Source: Gemmatimonadota bacterium
Lineage (GTDB): Bacteria; Gemmatimonadota; Gemmatimonadetes; Longimicrobiales; Gaopeijiaceae
DNA: 42,478 nt
Direction: 5' to 3'
NCBI GenBank assembly: GCA_009841165.1
Contig: VXMI01000057.1
Coordinates: 1 to 42,478 of the forward strand
Shown: positions 23,384-32,700 of the stretch, piece by piece
How the letters are laid out: every line of letters begins with the position of its first letter
How positions within the stretch are numbered: the stretch's first letter is position 1
Notes under the pieces: generated by a model
Told to the model about the DNA's origin: nothing
The model's database searches: none
The model's input: the letters and a program-made list of their open reading frames with translations, nothing else
Made by a program: the position numbers and the translations under genes

Positions 23384-23980
23384 AGGGTGGCGATCCTGTC
23401 GCCCACCCAAGGCGACCGAGTGCCCGACCTTGGGTGCCCATCGGCGTTTTCGCCTGTGCAGCGTGAGCATTCGGACGGCCCTCCAAGAAGTGGGAACAAT
23501 CAGGCGCCCAACGGTGATCGGTCGGCGTCGACCTCGGAATGGCGGTGAACGTGTTTTCGGGAGCTTGCCTAACCCTCCGACGACGCCCCTGATCCACGTT
23601 GTGGGTGGACACCGCGAACTAATTCAGCCAATGTTGGGCGGCAATCTGTGGTGGAGTGCGAGAGCCTTCCACGTGCACGCAGCGATGTCCGTTTACTGGA
23701 AGAACTCAAACATGACCCGATCCCGTCAACACATCCTGCTACTTCTGGACGACGGGACAGTCGCACGGTGATCGGTCACGCTGTTGCGGCAAGTCCGGGG
23801 TTGGCCAGCATGCGTGGTGACGCGCCAGCCAAGGGGACAAGTCTCCAGCTGCCTAGCGCGGAGATCGGGCATGGCCGTTGAGCGGCGCTTCGCCATCCCG
23901 GTCGCGGCACGCCTCCAAGGGCTAAGGGGCCGGAGGGCAACGCGGTCAATAGAGATCGACGGTGACAGAAGGGTACGCTG
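23384..23980. other. non-coding stretch with family A repeat
   Basis: I see no gene. It contains an inverted sequence after the PRTase stop (GGTGGCGATCCTGTCGCCCACC at 23387 onward, which can fold as a terminator) and a family A repeat at 23452-23530. Confidence 0.45.
23452..23530 (+). repeat. dispersed repeat family A, copy 6
   Basis: It begins CCTGTGCAGCGTGAGCATTCGGACGG and retains a CCAACGGTGATCGG block that matches CCGACGGTGACCG in copy 4. The 3' part is not recognisable. Confidence 0.45.
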
Positions 23981-25051
23981 ATGTTCATCGTGCAGAGCCA
24001 AGCTTCGCCGGGAACGATGCTGAACGGGTTGCGCGACATCATGCGAGATGGCGTTGTGAGCGCCCGTGTCTGCTCTGCCTATGTTACCCTGTCGGGTAGT
24101 CGGATGCTCGCGGATTGCATCGCCCGATCAGCGCCAGGTGGCAAGCTCGAGACCGTCGAGAAGACGATCGTGGCATCTCTCGACTTTGGGATGACAGAAC
24201 CCGATGCCTTGCGTTTCTGGCAGGACATGGACAACAGTCGGATTCTTGTGGCCGGCGCGCCTCATCTGGATGCTGGCCGGCTCACAACCCACGCGGCGTT
24301 TCATCCGAAGCTGTACGTTTTCGGACGGCAGGACGGAACCGTCGGCAGTCTGGTGGGATCCGCCAATCTTACGAGCCGGGGCCTGACCGCCAACGCCGAA
24401 GTTGGCTGGCTGGAAAGAGCACATGATCGGGTGGGACCGGTAGATCATGCCTGGAACGCAGCGATTGGCTCGGCTGTTGAATTGACACCGGAGGTACTTG
24501 ATCGATATAGCGCGGCGCGCAACCGCCTCCCGACCGAACCGCGGGGCGAAGAGACGGAATCGGTGCCTGAACCACACGTGGCAGGTGCCAAGCCGATGGC
24601 GGACGCAAGCGTGGACCTGGGTGACTACGGACAGATGTGGGTGGAAGCACTTAGCCTGCAGGGTGGGGCACGAACGCAACTAGAATTGCCACGGGGCAGT
24701 CATCGCTTCTTCGGACCTGCTTTTCTTGGGTACAGTCTCGGACATGTGGAGCCGATTGCTGAACCATCGTTGGTGTCTGGCCAAATGCGGTGGGACGAAT
24801 GTCCCGTTCGTTGGCACGGAGATAACCGAATGGAGCGGATCAACCTGCCCTCGGTCGGGAAGGGGGGCTATGAGTATGAACACTCGCTGGTCCTGTTCAG
24901 GCGGATAGAAGCAGACACGTTCGAACTGCAAGTACACCCGCGCGGGTCCGATGCGGCGCGTTCACTGATCGCGGCCTCACAACAATTGGGGCTAGTGTTT
25001 CGTGTCGGACTCAGAAGTCCTCGGCTGACCGGTTTACTTGACCCACGCTGA
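23981..25051 (+). CDS. PLD-family restriction-type endonuclease
   Basis: The 356-residue product has a phospholipase D-type nuclease motif: H108-x-K110 within AAFHPKLYVFG, followed by GSANLTSRGLTANAEVGW (Asn129 and Glu140). Only one HxK motif is present, as in NgoFVII- and BfiI-type restriction enzymes, which dimerise to build one active site. The C-terminal ~150 residues, with no named domain, could be the DNA-recognition part. The gene is convergent with, and 39 bases from, two DNA methyltransferase genes, so it is most likely the restriction subunit of that system. A DISARM DrmC-like role is less likely, since neither the DISARM helicase nor DUF1998 protein is in the window. Confidence 0.75.
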   Translation: MFIVQSQASPGTMLNGLRDIMRDGVVSARVCSAYVTLSGSRMLADCIARSAPGGKLETVEKTIVASLDFGMTEPDALRFWQDMDNSRILVAGAPHLDAGRLTTHAAFHPKLYVFGRQDGTVGSLVGSANLTSRGLTANAEVGWLERAHDRVGPVDHAWNAAIGSAVELTPEVLDRYSAARNRLPTEPRGEETESVPEPHVAGAKPMADASVDLGDYGQMWVEALSLQGGARTQLELPRGSHRFFGPAFLGYSLGHVEPIAEPSLVSGQMRWDECPVRWHGDNRMERINLPSVGKGGYEYEHSLVLFRRIEADTFELQVHPRGSDAARSLIAASQQLGLVFRVGLRSPRLTGLLDPR

Positions 25052-25090
25052 GTCGGCTAAGCACATGAGATGGCAGTGACAGCGCCCTCC

Positions 25091-27211
25091 TTATGATGCA
25101 ATCCTCTGTCGACCGGCACGAAGATCGCGTGTTCGCGCCGCTAAACGGGCGGCCAGTTTTGGCAACGATTGCTCCGAGACCGCACTGGGCAGCAGCGCTT
25201 GGAGGACAATGCGATTGATGTGCTCCTGCATGTCATGGGAATCTCGGGTCAAGTTCCTACCCGCGGCATCCAGCGCGGACCGTGCCTCCTTCGTGAGCCG
25301 GGGCACGAGGAGTCGGCGCAAGTGCGTGGCCTCTAGCTTCAGGGCACCGCCGCCAAGCGGTGTGCCAGACGCTTCCATGAAGCACCTACACCAGACGCTG
25401 TTGAGCAACGCTTTGACTCCGAAGCGTGTCCAGCTGTCGTCCGGTATCGAAATGGTCGAAAAGTTGGCGTCTATCAACAATGGTGGATCCACGTTTCGTT
25501 CGATCCATGGCGTGCCATGATTCACTCGGGGTACGAACGCTGCTGGTAGGTGCCGCGGGGCAAAGTCCGGAATCATGTACCAGAAGCGGGGTATCGCACC
25601 CTCGCGGTTCGGTTGGCGTACATTAGTGCGTACCGCCGAGAGCTCTGGGATGAGTTTCTTGCCTTGCGACCCATCGGCGGAGACAGTTGAGGCGTGGCGG
25701 ACGAACGCGGCCAGCGCAGCTGGCATGACACATGGGGGATTTGTCCGATGTTGCTCGTAGGCCGGACGAGCGTCCGCGACCGAGGCTGAGTCTTCCGGGA
25801 GAACCCAGGCGCGCAGGTCGAGAACGCGGTCGTGTGGAACTCCCCCGCTTTCGACAAGCTTCATCTCCGCTTGACGCCGGAGCGCGGGGCGGAGGGCGGC
25901 GGAAGGCACCGCAAACTCAGTACCGCCTAGCGGGTACGATGCCCTAACCTGAACGCTCGCGTTCCTAACCGCGCTGCAGGCCGTCACGTAGAAGAATGCG
26001 TTGCAGCCCGTACGGAGCCCTTGGCCGATTCTCACGCCAGCCTTTTCCAAGGGAATGAGAGGCGCGGTGTCGGCACTAGGGGGTAGCAGGTCGCGCAACG
26101 CTTCGGGAAGAGCTGGCCGTGACGGCCGCCGTGCGGCAGAGACCGGCGACCCGCGTGCGCCGTCGCCTTCAAGCGATGGGTACCAGGAGGTTCGCCGCAA
26201 GCGTGCATTCAGCGTAGCCCATTCATGGCGCAACTCGAAAGTCTTGACGTCAATACCGCGCGCTGGATCGGTCGCTCCTGCGTAGACCGATGCTGCAAAT
26301 CGTGCTTCGGGATTTGCGCCCGCGAACGCGGCTCCAACAAGTGAGTGTCCATCTGACGCTCCTTGAGCAACGTGAACCCATCGAGCGTCGGCCCACCGTG
26401 TTCTTCTGTGGAGGCGCGGTCTTGTTTGGGGAATGCTCAGTCGCCTTGCAATGATCAGATGCGTGCGTACCAGAGCGTCGGAGAACCAGCCCGGTTGGGA
26501 ATCCGCGACGATGGTTTCAAGCGCGAAGAAGCGAAGAAGCATGTACCGGATGACATCGGCGTAGTTGCGGGAGCGCCAAGTAGCTGGGGCGACAAGAGCA
26601 AGCCGGCCGCCCGGACGCACTAAGAGGCCAGCAAGGAGCCAAGCCGGTACGGATAGGTCGGATAGGCCCGAATAGTTCCGCACGAGCACTCTCCAGATTT
26701 CGCGGTCTGCCCCACCGTAATGTCTGTCGAGGATCTGCTCGAGACCCGAGCGAGGCGGGATGGTGGCCTCATCATCGCCATTGCGCGTCTGGTAACGCAC
26801 ATAGGGCGGATTGGTGATGACGAGGTCGTAGCCCCGAACCGGCAAGGCGCTCGCCGTAGCTGGATCGAAGGCGTCCGCTTCAAGAATCAAACCATCGGGA
26901 CCGGATGTCTTGGGGACGAGTGCAGCAAGGCGGCCACGGCATACATCGGCAGTGGTCGTGTCGATCTCAATGCCGTCAAGGCGCGCGATGTGAATGGCTC
27001 GTTCGACGGCCGCCTCGCGAGTTGCATCCAGCAGGTCCCCATGCCCCGCCATCGGATCTAGAACAGTGCGGGTATCGGACCGTAGAGCGAGGTGCGCAAG
27101 AAGCTTACCGAGCGGAATGCCCGTGAAGTACTGGCCGAACTGCTTGCGCCGCGCCGGGTCCAGCGTCTGCTCGTAGGCACGTGCTGCGGCTCTTGCTGTA
27201 CACCGCCTCAT
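25091..27211 (-). CDS. N6-adenine DNA methyltransferase (Eco57I/TaqI-type)
   Basis: The 706-residue product shows FGQYFTGIPLGKLLAHLAL (residues ~25-43), the AdoMet-binding motif VLDPMAGHGDLLDAT (~49-63) and catalytic motif IV NPPYVRYQ (~134-141). The long C-terminal half, including an ELSAVRTNVRQPNREGAIP region, is likely for target recognition, as in Eco57I-like methyltransferases. It modifies adenine N6 in DNA to protect self sites. Its ATG at 27211 overlaps the stop of the upstream methyltransferase gene as ATGA, so the pair is co-translated. Together with the convergent PLD endonuclease it suggests a restriction-modification system with an asymmetric recognition site needing two methyltransferases. 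Confidence 0.85.
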   Translation of the reverse strand: MRRCTARAAARAYEQTLDPARRKQFGQYFTGIPLGKLLAHLALRSDTRTVLDPMAGHGDLLDATREAAVERAIHIARLDGIEIDTTTADVCRGRLAALVPKTSGPDGLILEADAFDPATASALPVRGYDLVITNPPYVRYQTRNGDDEATIPPRSGLEQILDRHYGGADREIWRVLVRNYSGLSDLSVPAWLLAGLLVRPGGRLALVAPATWRSRNYADVIRYMLLRFFALETIVADSQPGWFSDALVRTHLIIARRLSIPQTRPRLHRRTRWADARWVHVAQGASDGHSLVGAAFAGANPEARFAASVYAGATDPARGIDVKTFELRHEWATLNARLRRTSWYPSLEGDGARGSPVSAARRPSRPALPEALRDLLPPSADTAPLIPLEKAGVRIGQGLRTGCNAFFYVTACSAVRNASVQVRASYPLGGTEFAVPSAALRPALRRQAEMKLVESGGVPHDRVLDLRAWVLPEDSASVADARPAYEQHRTNPPCVMPAALAAFVRHASTVSADGSQGKKLIPELSAVRTNVRQPNREGAIPRFWYMIPDFAPRHLPAAFVPRVNHGTPWIERNVDPPLLIDANFSTISIPDDSWTRFGVKALLNSVWCRCFMEASGTPLGGGALKLEATHLRRLLVPRLTKEARSALDAAGRNLTRDSHDMQEHINRIVLQALLPSAVSEQSLPKLAARLAARTRDLRAGRQRIAS

Positions 27212-29142
27212 GAACTTGCACCTTCGCTCAACTCATCGGCACAACGCTCTTCATACCAACGGTAAAAGGAATCCGCGTCCACCGGGATCGGCTGATGACG
27301 AGCAAGGAAATGGCCAACCAGACGTGAGAAAAGCCGCTGCGCCGACCGTTCGCTGGGGTCGTTGGTCAAGGCCGCCTCCTGCCGGAGTCTCTCGGCGATC
27401 GTCCAGACGGGGGAAGCCGATTTAGTGTCCGGCGGCGCTCTCTTGGTGAGCAGCAGCACCGGATCACCCCGGACGGCGCCGTTCGTGGTAACCTGCTTGA
27501 AACTCCCCTGTGTCTTATCGAGGATGCCTGCGCAGTCGAGGTGAAAACCGGCGTCGGTATAGGCACCCCGTAGTGCGTTCCAGATTTCCGCTGAGGCTGA
27601 GTGAAAAACAAGCGTGGTCATGCCGGTAGGCTTGAGAATGCGACGAACCTCGCTGAGTGCGATCGTGAGGAGCCGCTGGTATTCCGAGACAGACTTGTTC
27701 TGGGCGTTGCTGACGATGATCTCCTCGGCGCGGTTGGTCTGGCGCCCGAGCCACGCTTCATTGATGAAATTGATCTCTGCGTAGGGAATGTTGCCTCCGA
27801 AGGGTGGGTCAGTAAACACATAGTCGACGCTACCATCAGGCAGATGGATGCGGCAGCTCGACTCCTGCCGAACCTCGACCCTTCCCTTGCGACCGTGCGT
27901 TACCGCGAAAGCTCTGGCGATGGTCGAGAGCTTCCGCCGCAACCCCAGGATTAGGTTCTTCTCAACCGGAAGGCCGCTGACATAAAGAACGCCCGGTTGG
28001 GCACTGGTGGGAGTCAAATCTCTCTGGCCCGACTTTGCGACAACGCGCGTCATGATGGTTGCATGCGAGGCGTTGTAACTCAGCAGCCAGAAGCGCAGCG
28101 CGTCGCGAACCTCGGCATTATAGGACGCGGTACGCTGCCAGAGGCGACCAAACACGATCAGATTGCGCCTTGTGTAGAGGTGGTGGAGGTGGGTGATGCC
28201 GGCATGATAGCCTCGGCGATACAGATCACCCCAAGGCATGGCCACGCGAGGCACGGTATCCGGGATGGATTCAACCTCGATCCGGTTGAGCAAGGAGATA
28301 TCCTGCTGAGTAGCATCGCGCGACCAACTCTTGTTGCCCGTCGAGCCGTAGATGCGTCCGATACACCTCAGGCGGAGCGTCCGGCTTGTCCCAAGCAGGC
28401 AATCGTGCGTTTCCTGGGTGACGCGCTCGACCTTGTCTAGTGGCGCTTCAAGCGCACAGCGCCCGCAGGTGAAGAGGGATGCGATGCGAGCCGGGTCCAG
28501 GGAAACGGAGGAATCCCACAGAGTCGTTTCCCGCCGGCAGGTTGGACATTCCAGCACGTCGGACCAAACGACATGGCGGATTACGCCACTTCGACCCTCG
28601 GGATTCTTGGCGGCGTACATCCAGCCGTCTTCTGCTTCGGCGACCCGCAAGATGTCCTCTGCGGCTTTCCGAAAGGCTAGCGGATCGGGCGGGTTGGTCA
28701 GCGTGCGCCCGACAAACGCGCCGAGTGCGCCTAGTTCGTAGAGCACAGCGTTGCGAGCACCCCACTGCGTGCCCAGACCAAGCCGCTGAGCCTCCGCACG
28801 CAGCGTCAGCGGAGGATCTTCGCACAGCAAGGCCGCAACGCCAGTGGTGCCGCTTCCGGCAAAGCCGTCGAAAACGGTGTCGCCGGGCTTGGTATGGGCG
28901 GAGATGAAGAGTGCGATGGCTTCGGGCGAGATCTTCGTAGGGTACGAAAAAGCGCTGTATAGAGGACCGCTGCGACGTGCGGGCAGCGCCCTATGGTAGA
29001 GTGCCTCGCGGTGGCCGAAGGGAGGCCTGAAATGCTTTCGGTTGGACTCCGTACGGCTCACTTGGCTCGCCTCCAATTCATTCGCGCTCACGGCCGCCAG
29101 TGGCTTGGAAGCCCCCCGGTTCGTGCCTCCGGAGGTACTCAT
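27208..29142 (-). CDS. DNA methyltransferase with zinc-binding insert
   Basis: The 644-residue product has YSAFSYPTKISPEAIALFI followed by AdoMet motif FDGFAGSGTTGVAAL (~91-105), and catalytic motif TDPPFGGNIPYAEINFINE in the second half. These are features of N4-cytosine/N6-adenine methyltransferases related to DUF1156 proteins. Between the two motifs lies a CxxC...CxxC pair (ECPTCRRET and TCGRCALE), a probable zinc knuckle. It is the first methyltransferase of a two-gene unit; its 5' end overlaps the ribbon-helix-helix gene by 65 bases. Which base it methylates cannot be told. Confidence 0.85.
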   Translation of the reverse strand: MSTSGGTNRGASKPLAAVSANELEASQVSRTESNRKHFRPPFGHREALYHRALPARRSGPLYSAFSYPTKISPEAIALFISAHTKPGDTVFDGFAGSGTTGVAALLCEDPPLTLRAEAQRLGLGTQWGARNAVLYELGALGAFVGRTLTNPPDPLAFRKAAEDILRVAEAEDGWMYAAKNPEGRSGVIRHVVWSDVLECPTCRRETTLWDSSVSLDPARIASLFTCGRCALEAPLDKVERVTQETHDCLLGTSRTLRLRCIGRIYGSTGNKSWSRDATQQDISLLNRIEVESIPDTVPRVAMPWGDLYRRGYHAGITHLHHLYTRRNLIVFGRLWQRTASYNAEVRDALRFWLLSYNASHATIMTRVVAKSGQRDLTPTSAQPGVLYVSGLPVEKNLILGLRRKLSTIARAFAVTHGRKGRVEVRQESSCRIHLPDGSVDYVFTDPPFGGNIPYAEINFINEAWLGRQTNRAEEIIVSNAQNKSVSEYQRLLTIALSEVRRILKPTGMTTLVFHSASAEIWNALRGAYTDAGFHLDCAGILDKTQGSFKQVTTNGAVRGDPVLLLTKRAPPDTKSASPVWTIAERLRQEAALTNDPSERSAQRLFSRLVGHFLARHQPIPVDADSFYRWYEERCADELSEGASS

Positions 29143-29272
29143 TGATCGCGCGCCGGATTACCCAGGATATCGAGGCATCGTCCTTGGCGGCGAGCACTGA
29201 AAGCGCTTCGTAGGCGTCGCCCGTCAGGCTGACCGTGAGACGAGGACCGAATCTGCGGGGTTTTCGCTTCAT
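29078..29272 (-). CDS. small ribbon-helix-helix (CopG-like) protein
   Basis: The 64-residue product, from ATG 29272 with GGAG about 10 bases upstream, contains the ribbon strand RLTVSLTGDAYEAL and a helix pair ending in SISWVIRRAINEYL. This is typical of CopG/Arc DNA-binding proteins. It is the first gene of the methyltransferase operon and overlaps it, so it is a good candidate for its repressor, timing methylation against restriction as controller proteins do; the latter is inference. The longer frame upstream (to 29611) has no protein-like character and crosses a palindrome. Confidence 0.65.
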   Translation of the reverse strand: MKRKPRRFGPRLTVSLTGDAYEALSVLAAKDDASISWVIRRAINEYLRRHEPGGFQATGGRERE

Positions 29273-29542
29273 CCTGGAATCGCTCCGTTCACTGAACAGC
29301 CGCCACGCTCTTGGATCTGGGCAACCAGAAGCTATGGGAATGCGGAGCTGCATGCAACATGGTGATGCATTGCGATGCACAGTTGATCTTGGCGTCATGT
29401 CGCGTAAGGATCGGTGAACCCGCAGAACGATCATCGTTCCCGTTTGGCGGCGCACGGAGATCCGTCTTGGTCGGGAAGCAGTGGATCGAGGCGACTTCGA
29501 CCATGCCGTGCGGATTCCTGGCCGCGAATCACGTTGTCCAGA

Positions 29543-29578
29543 GGCCGATTCTGCAGACAGGTGTCTGCAGAATCGGCC
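29543..29578. terminator. perfect 17-bp inverted repeat downstream of the helicase gene
   Basis: The arms at 29543-29559 and 29562-29578 are exact complements around 2 bases, near the 3' end of the minus-strand nuclease/helicase gene (stop at 29736). It could terminate that transcript. There is no T-run, and the site could equally be an operator for the methyltransferase operon starting at 29272 or a transposon end. Confidence 0.45.
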
Positions 29579-29730
29579 ATCAGCGGTGGACCGGGCACAA
29601 ATGAGCCACACGGTGCCGACCGAGAAGGCGCGGGCCCTGGCTAGCGCTAGCCAAGGGGTCAGCCCGCGAGCCGCTTGATTCGACCAGTGCGCTGCCGGTC
29701 ATCACGGAGTTGACCGAACCGGCTGCAGGT
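29573..29730 (+). repeat. decayed gene start shared with 9.1 kb (family C, copy 2)
   Basis: It aligns with 9095-9245 from just before an ATG (29602) through CCGACCGAGAAG and a CCGCGAGCCGCTTGATTCGACC block to GTTGACCGAACCGGCTGC. The copies share order but neither keeps an open frame. The left end touches the palindrome at 29543-29578. Confidence 0.45.
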
Positions 29731-29735
29731 CCCGT

Positions 29736-32700
29736 TTAGGTGGCTCTCCGAAGGTCACAGGTCCTTGCTTGGCCCGATTCATACAATGTCACGGTCCCTG
29801 CGGAAGCACATGTCTGCTCAGCAAACCGCTTCACCAACAGAGACTCCGCGAGCACGTCTTGATCGTTCGACAGATGCTCAATAAGAGACTCGGTCAAGAA
29901 GACGACCAATTTGGCTCTGGCTCGCGAGGCCATGACGTTGAAACGTCTCAAGTTGTAGAGGAACTCCTCTTCAGACGCTATCACGTCGGGGTCCCCGATA
30001 CCGAAGGACGCGAGAATGATGTCGCGCTGCTGACCCTGAAATCGCTCGACGGTGTCCACAGCCCCACGTATGAGATCTGGCGGCTCGTCCGGGAACATCG
30101 ATTGAAGCTGCGCAACGATTAGCCCCATTTGTGCCCGGTGTGGCACGACGATGCCCACTGATTGCCGCCAGAACTGGGAGGGCGTCGTCGTTCTTGGGGC
30201 ACGGTATCGTCCGTCTCGGATCTTAACCCCGAGGGGATCGAGTTCGCCGTCCAACCCGTGGAGCAAGTCTCGGCGGAACAGCCACACCAACGAGACAATA
30301 CTCTCGGCCTCAAATCGGTTGGCCTGACCGCTCCGGCGATCCTTGTACACGATGGCAGTGATCGGGTAGTCGGGATCCATGATCTTCGCATGGTCCGAGG
30401 TCCAGGTTAGGTCGGAAGGCCAGCCCTCTGGAGCCGCGGAGTGAGTTTGGCGTAGACGGATGCGGAGATCCGGAGAGCGTGCCCTCAACTCAGGTTCGTA
30501 GCCAGCTTCGCGAGTGAAGGCGATGAGCGTGGAGTTAGACCTGAAGCTGACGTTCAGTGGCACGGGCTGTACACCGAGGTGATGCCGACAATAATTATAG
30601 ATTGAGCCGACGACATCTTCAAGTTCAAGTGGCGGCGTGGCTGGATGTATGGGCGGCAGCTGAAGATCATCTCCCGCCAATACGCATGTTCCCCCGGCGG
30701 CCCGCTTCGAGAACACAAGCGTGCTATGTGCTACGTCCACCTGTGAGGCTTCATCTAGAACGATGAGATCGAACCACTCCCGCTGAGTTGTACTGGCTGG
30801 GGGATTCCTCCGCGCGCCGATCGCGAGATTGTGAAGTTGCTGCGTGGGACTACCGACGACCATGATGTGGTCGGGCGCGTCAAGCGATCGCAGTAACGCT
30901 TTCACCTCCACAGACGGCTTGAAACGATTCAATGGCAAATTCTCGACCATGCGATACCGGTCATCGAAATCATGCTCGACCGGCCTCCTATCGCTCTGAA
31001 TCCGATGCAGCGTACACGGCCACCTTCCGGTCGAATGCAGGTCGCTGAGATCGTCGTGAAGCCGAAGGAGAATGTTGTCGACCGCCGGGTATGTGTTGGC
31101 GGATACTAGGATCCGTAGTGGCTGCCGGCGGCTAGCGGCGTTCAGCACCGCGCCGACGATAATGGCTCGAAGTGTGTAGCTCTTTCCCGTGCCAGGCGGG
31201 CCCCAGACGAGAGTAAGTCGGCGGTCCAGAGCAATCTCCAAGGCGTTCCATTGGTCATGCATGAGGACCTTGCTGACTCCATCGAGAGCCTTCTCAAGGT
31301 TTTTCCGAAGCGGCGCCACGGCCGTGCCGCTTCGTTGCTCCCGCAGGCGCGAACCATCCCAAAGAACCTCTGCCGCTGGAGTAAGCCGGCTCCTGCCCGC
31401 CGTTGTCCCTGCGGGAAGTCCCAAGGCCTCAAGCATGCGCCGGGTCGGTTGGGCAATCGGTGGGTTGGCGATCCCGCGTAGAGTGAGCTGGACTTTCTTC
31501 GTAAGGTAGTCCGTCTCTACACGATCAAGGGTACATGGGCCGGCGAATGAAATCCCGACCTCATTTGTCAGTTCTGCGAACCGGCTCCGTGGGTCCGGGC
31601 GGAGTGCGACAAGCCCCTGCTGGCGCTCGATGCTCTCAATCGTTACAGCCGTCAGCTTGGCGTCCGCGACAGTGGTTCCGTATGCCCGAATGCTGGTGTC
31701 CTTTGTGAGAACGTAAGGATGCTGGTCTAGGAAGTTGGTGTGGGCGTCGGGGACAATCGCGTATCCGAAGTCTCCTGGTCTCGCGTTAAACTCGTAGGAG
31801 CCTGGGGCCAGCTTGTAGACGAGCAACTCGCTTGGCCGAGTTAGCGGACCGGGCGCCACACGCTGAAGATAAGGAAGGGCATCCCGGTGCCCGGCCCCCT
31901 CGAGGCGCATCAATAGCCGGGCGGACTTGAACCGGGCTTCTCGCTCGTGCGGAGGCATCGCCCGTACACGATCTGCCTCTAGCGACGCGAGAGCACCGTT
32001 CAGGTGAGTGAATTCGAGCCAAAGGTGGCTCACGGGTGCCAGTCCAGCCGTCCTTTTTGGTGGGGTTGGGATCAGAGGTGCGCTGAGCAGGCTGAGTTCA
32101 TCCTTCAGCCGCCGCTCTAGGGTGCTGACGACGAGCCCGAGGGCCAGCAGCTTCTTCTGAGACGTCTCTACGATGAGAGCTTGAGTCTCTTGCCACTTGC
32201 CGCGCTTCAGCCAGAATTCGTGGATTCGCTCAGGCGGCAACAGGTTGCTCAGCGTATCGCGATAGAGGGGGTGTATCGTCGGTGAAGTCAGAGACGTGTC
32301 ATTGAACGTAGCGGCCACATCCAATAGCGTGTAGTGGTGAGGGTTGGGCAGTGCAACGGTGTTTCGCACGACATCGTACACGAGTGTGAACGGGCTGCGC
32401 CTCGTTGCGTCGTCTGGTTTGGTGAGTAGTTCAGGGGGAGGGAACAACCACGCGAGAACCCGGAGTTCCCGATCCGCCAAGATTCTCGGAAGGTAGCGCG
32501 ATACTAGTCGGACCAAGTGCCGTCGCTGGGCGTCGTCCCACAAGTAGATCTGGTAACTGCTGTGGCGTGTCTTACGATTCCGTCGTCCGGCAGCGTCATC
32601 AGCCTCATCCTGGCCGTGTACCTCGCGGAAGATCCGCCTGATGTGGCGGAGGAAGTTTCGGAACTCGCGCCATTCATTAGGTACTCCCTGGCGGTCTACC

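Noticed and set aside
5523-23530. CRISPR array
   Set aside because: The dispersed repeats are kilobases apart, diverged and without spacers; there is no cas gene (the Cas4-like domain belongs to the helicase fusion).
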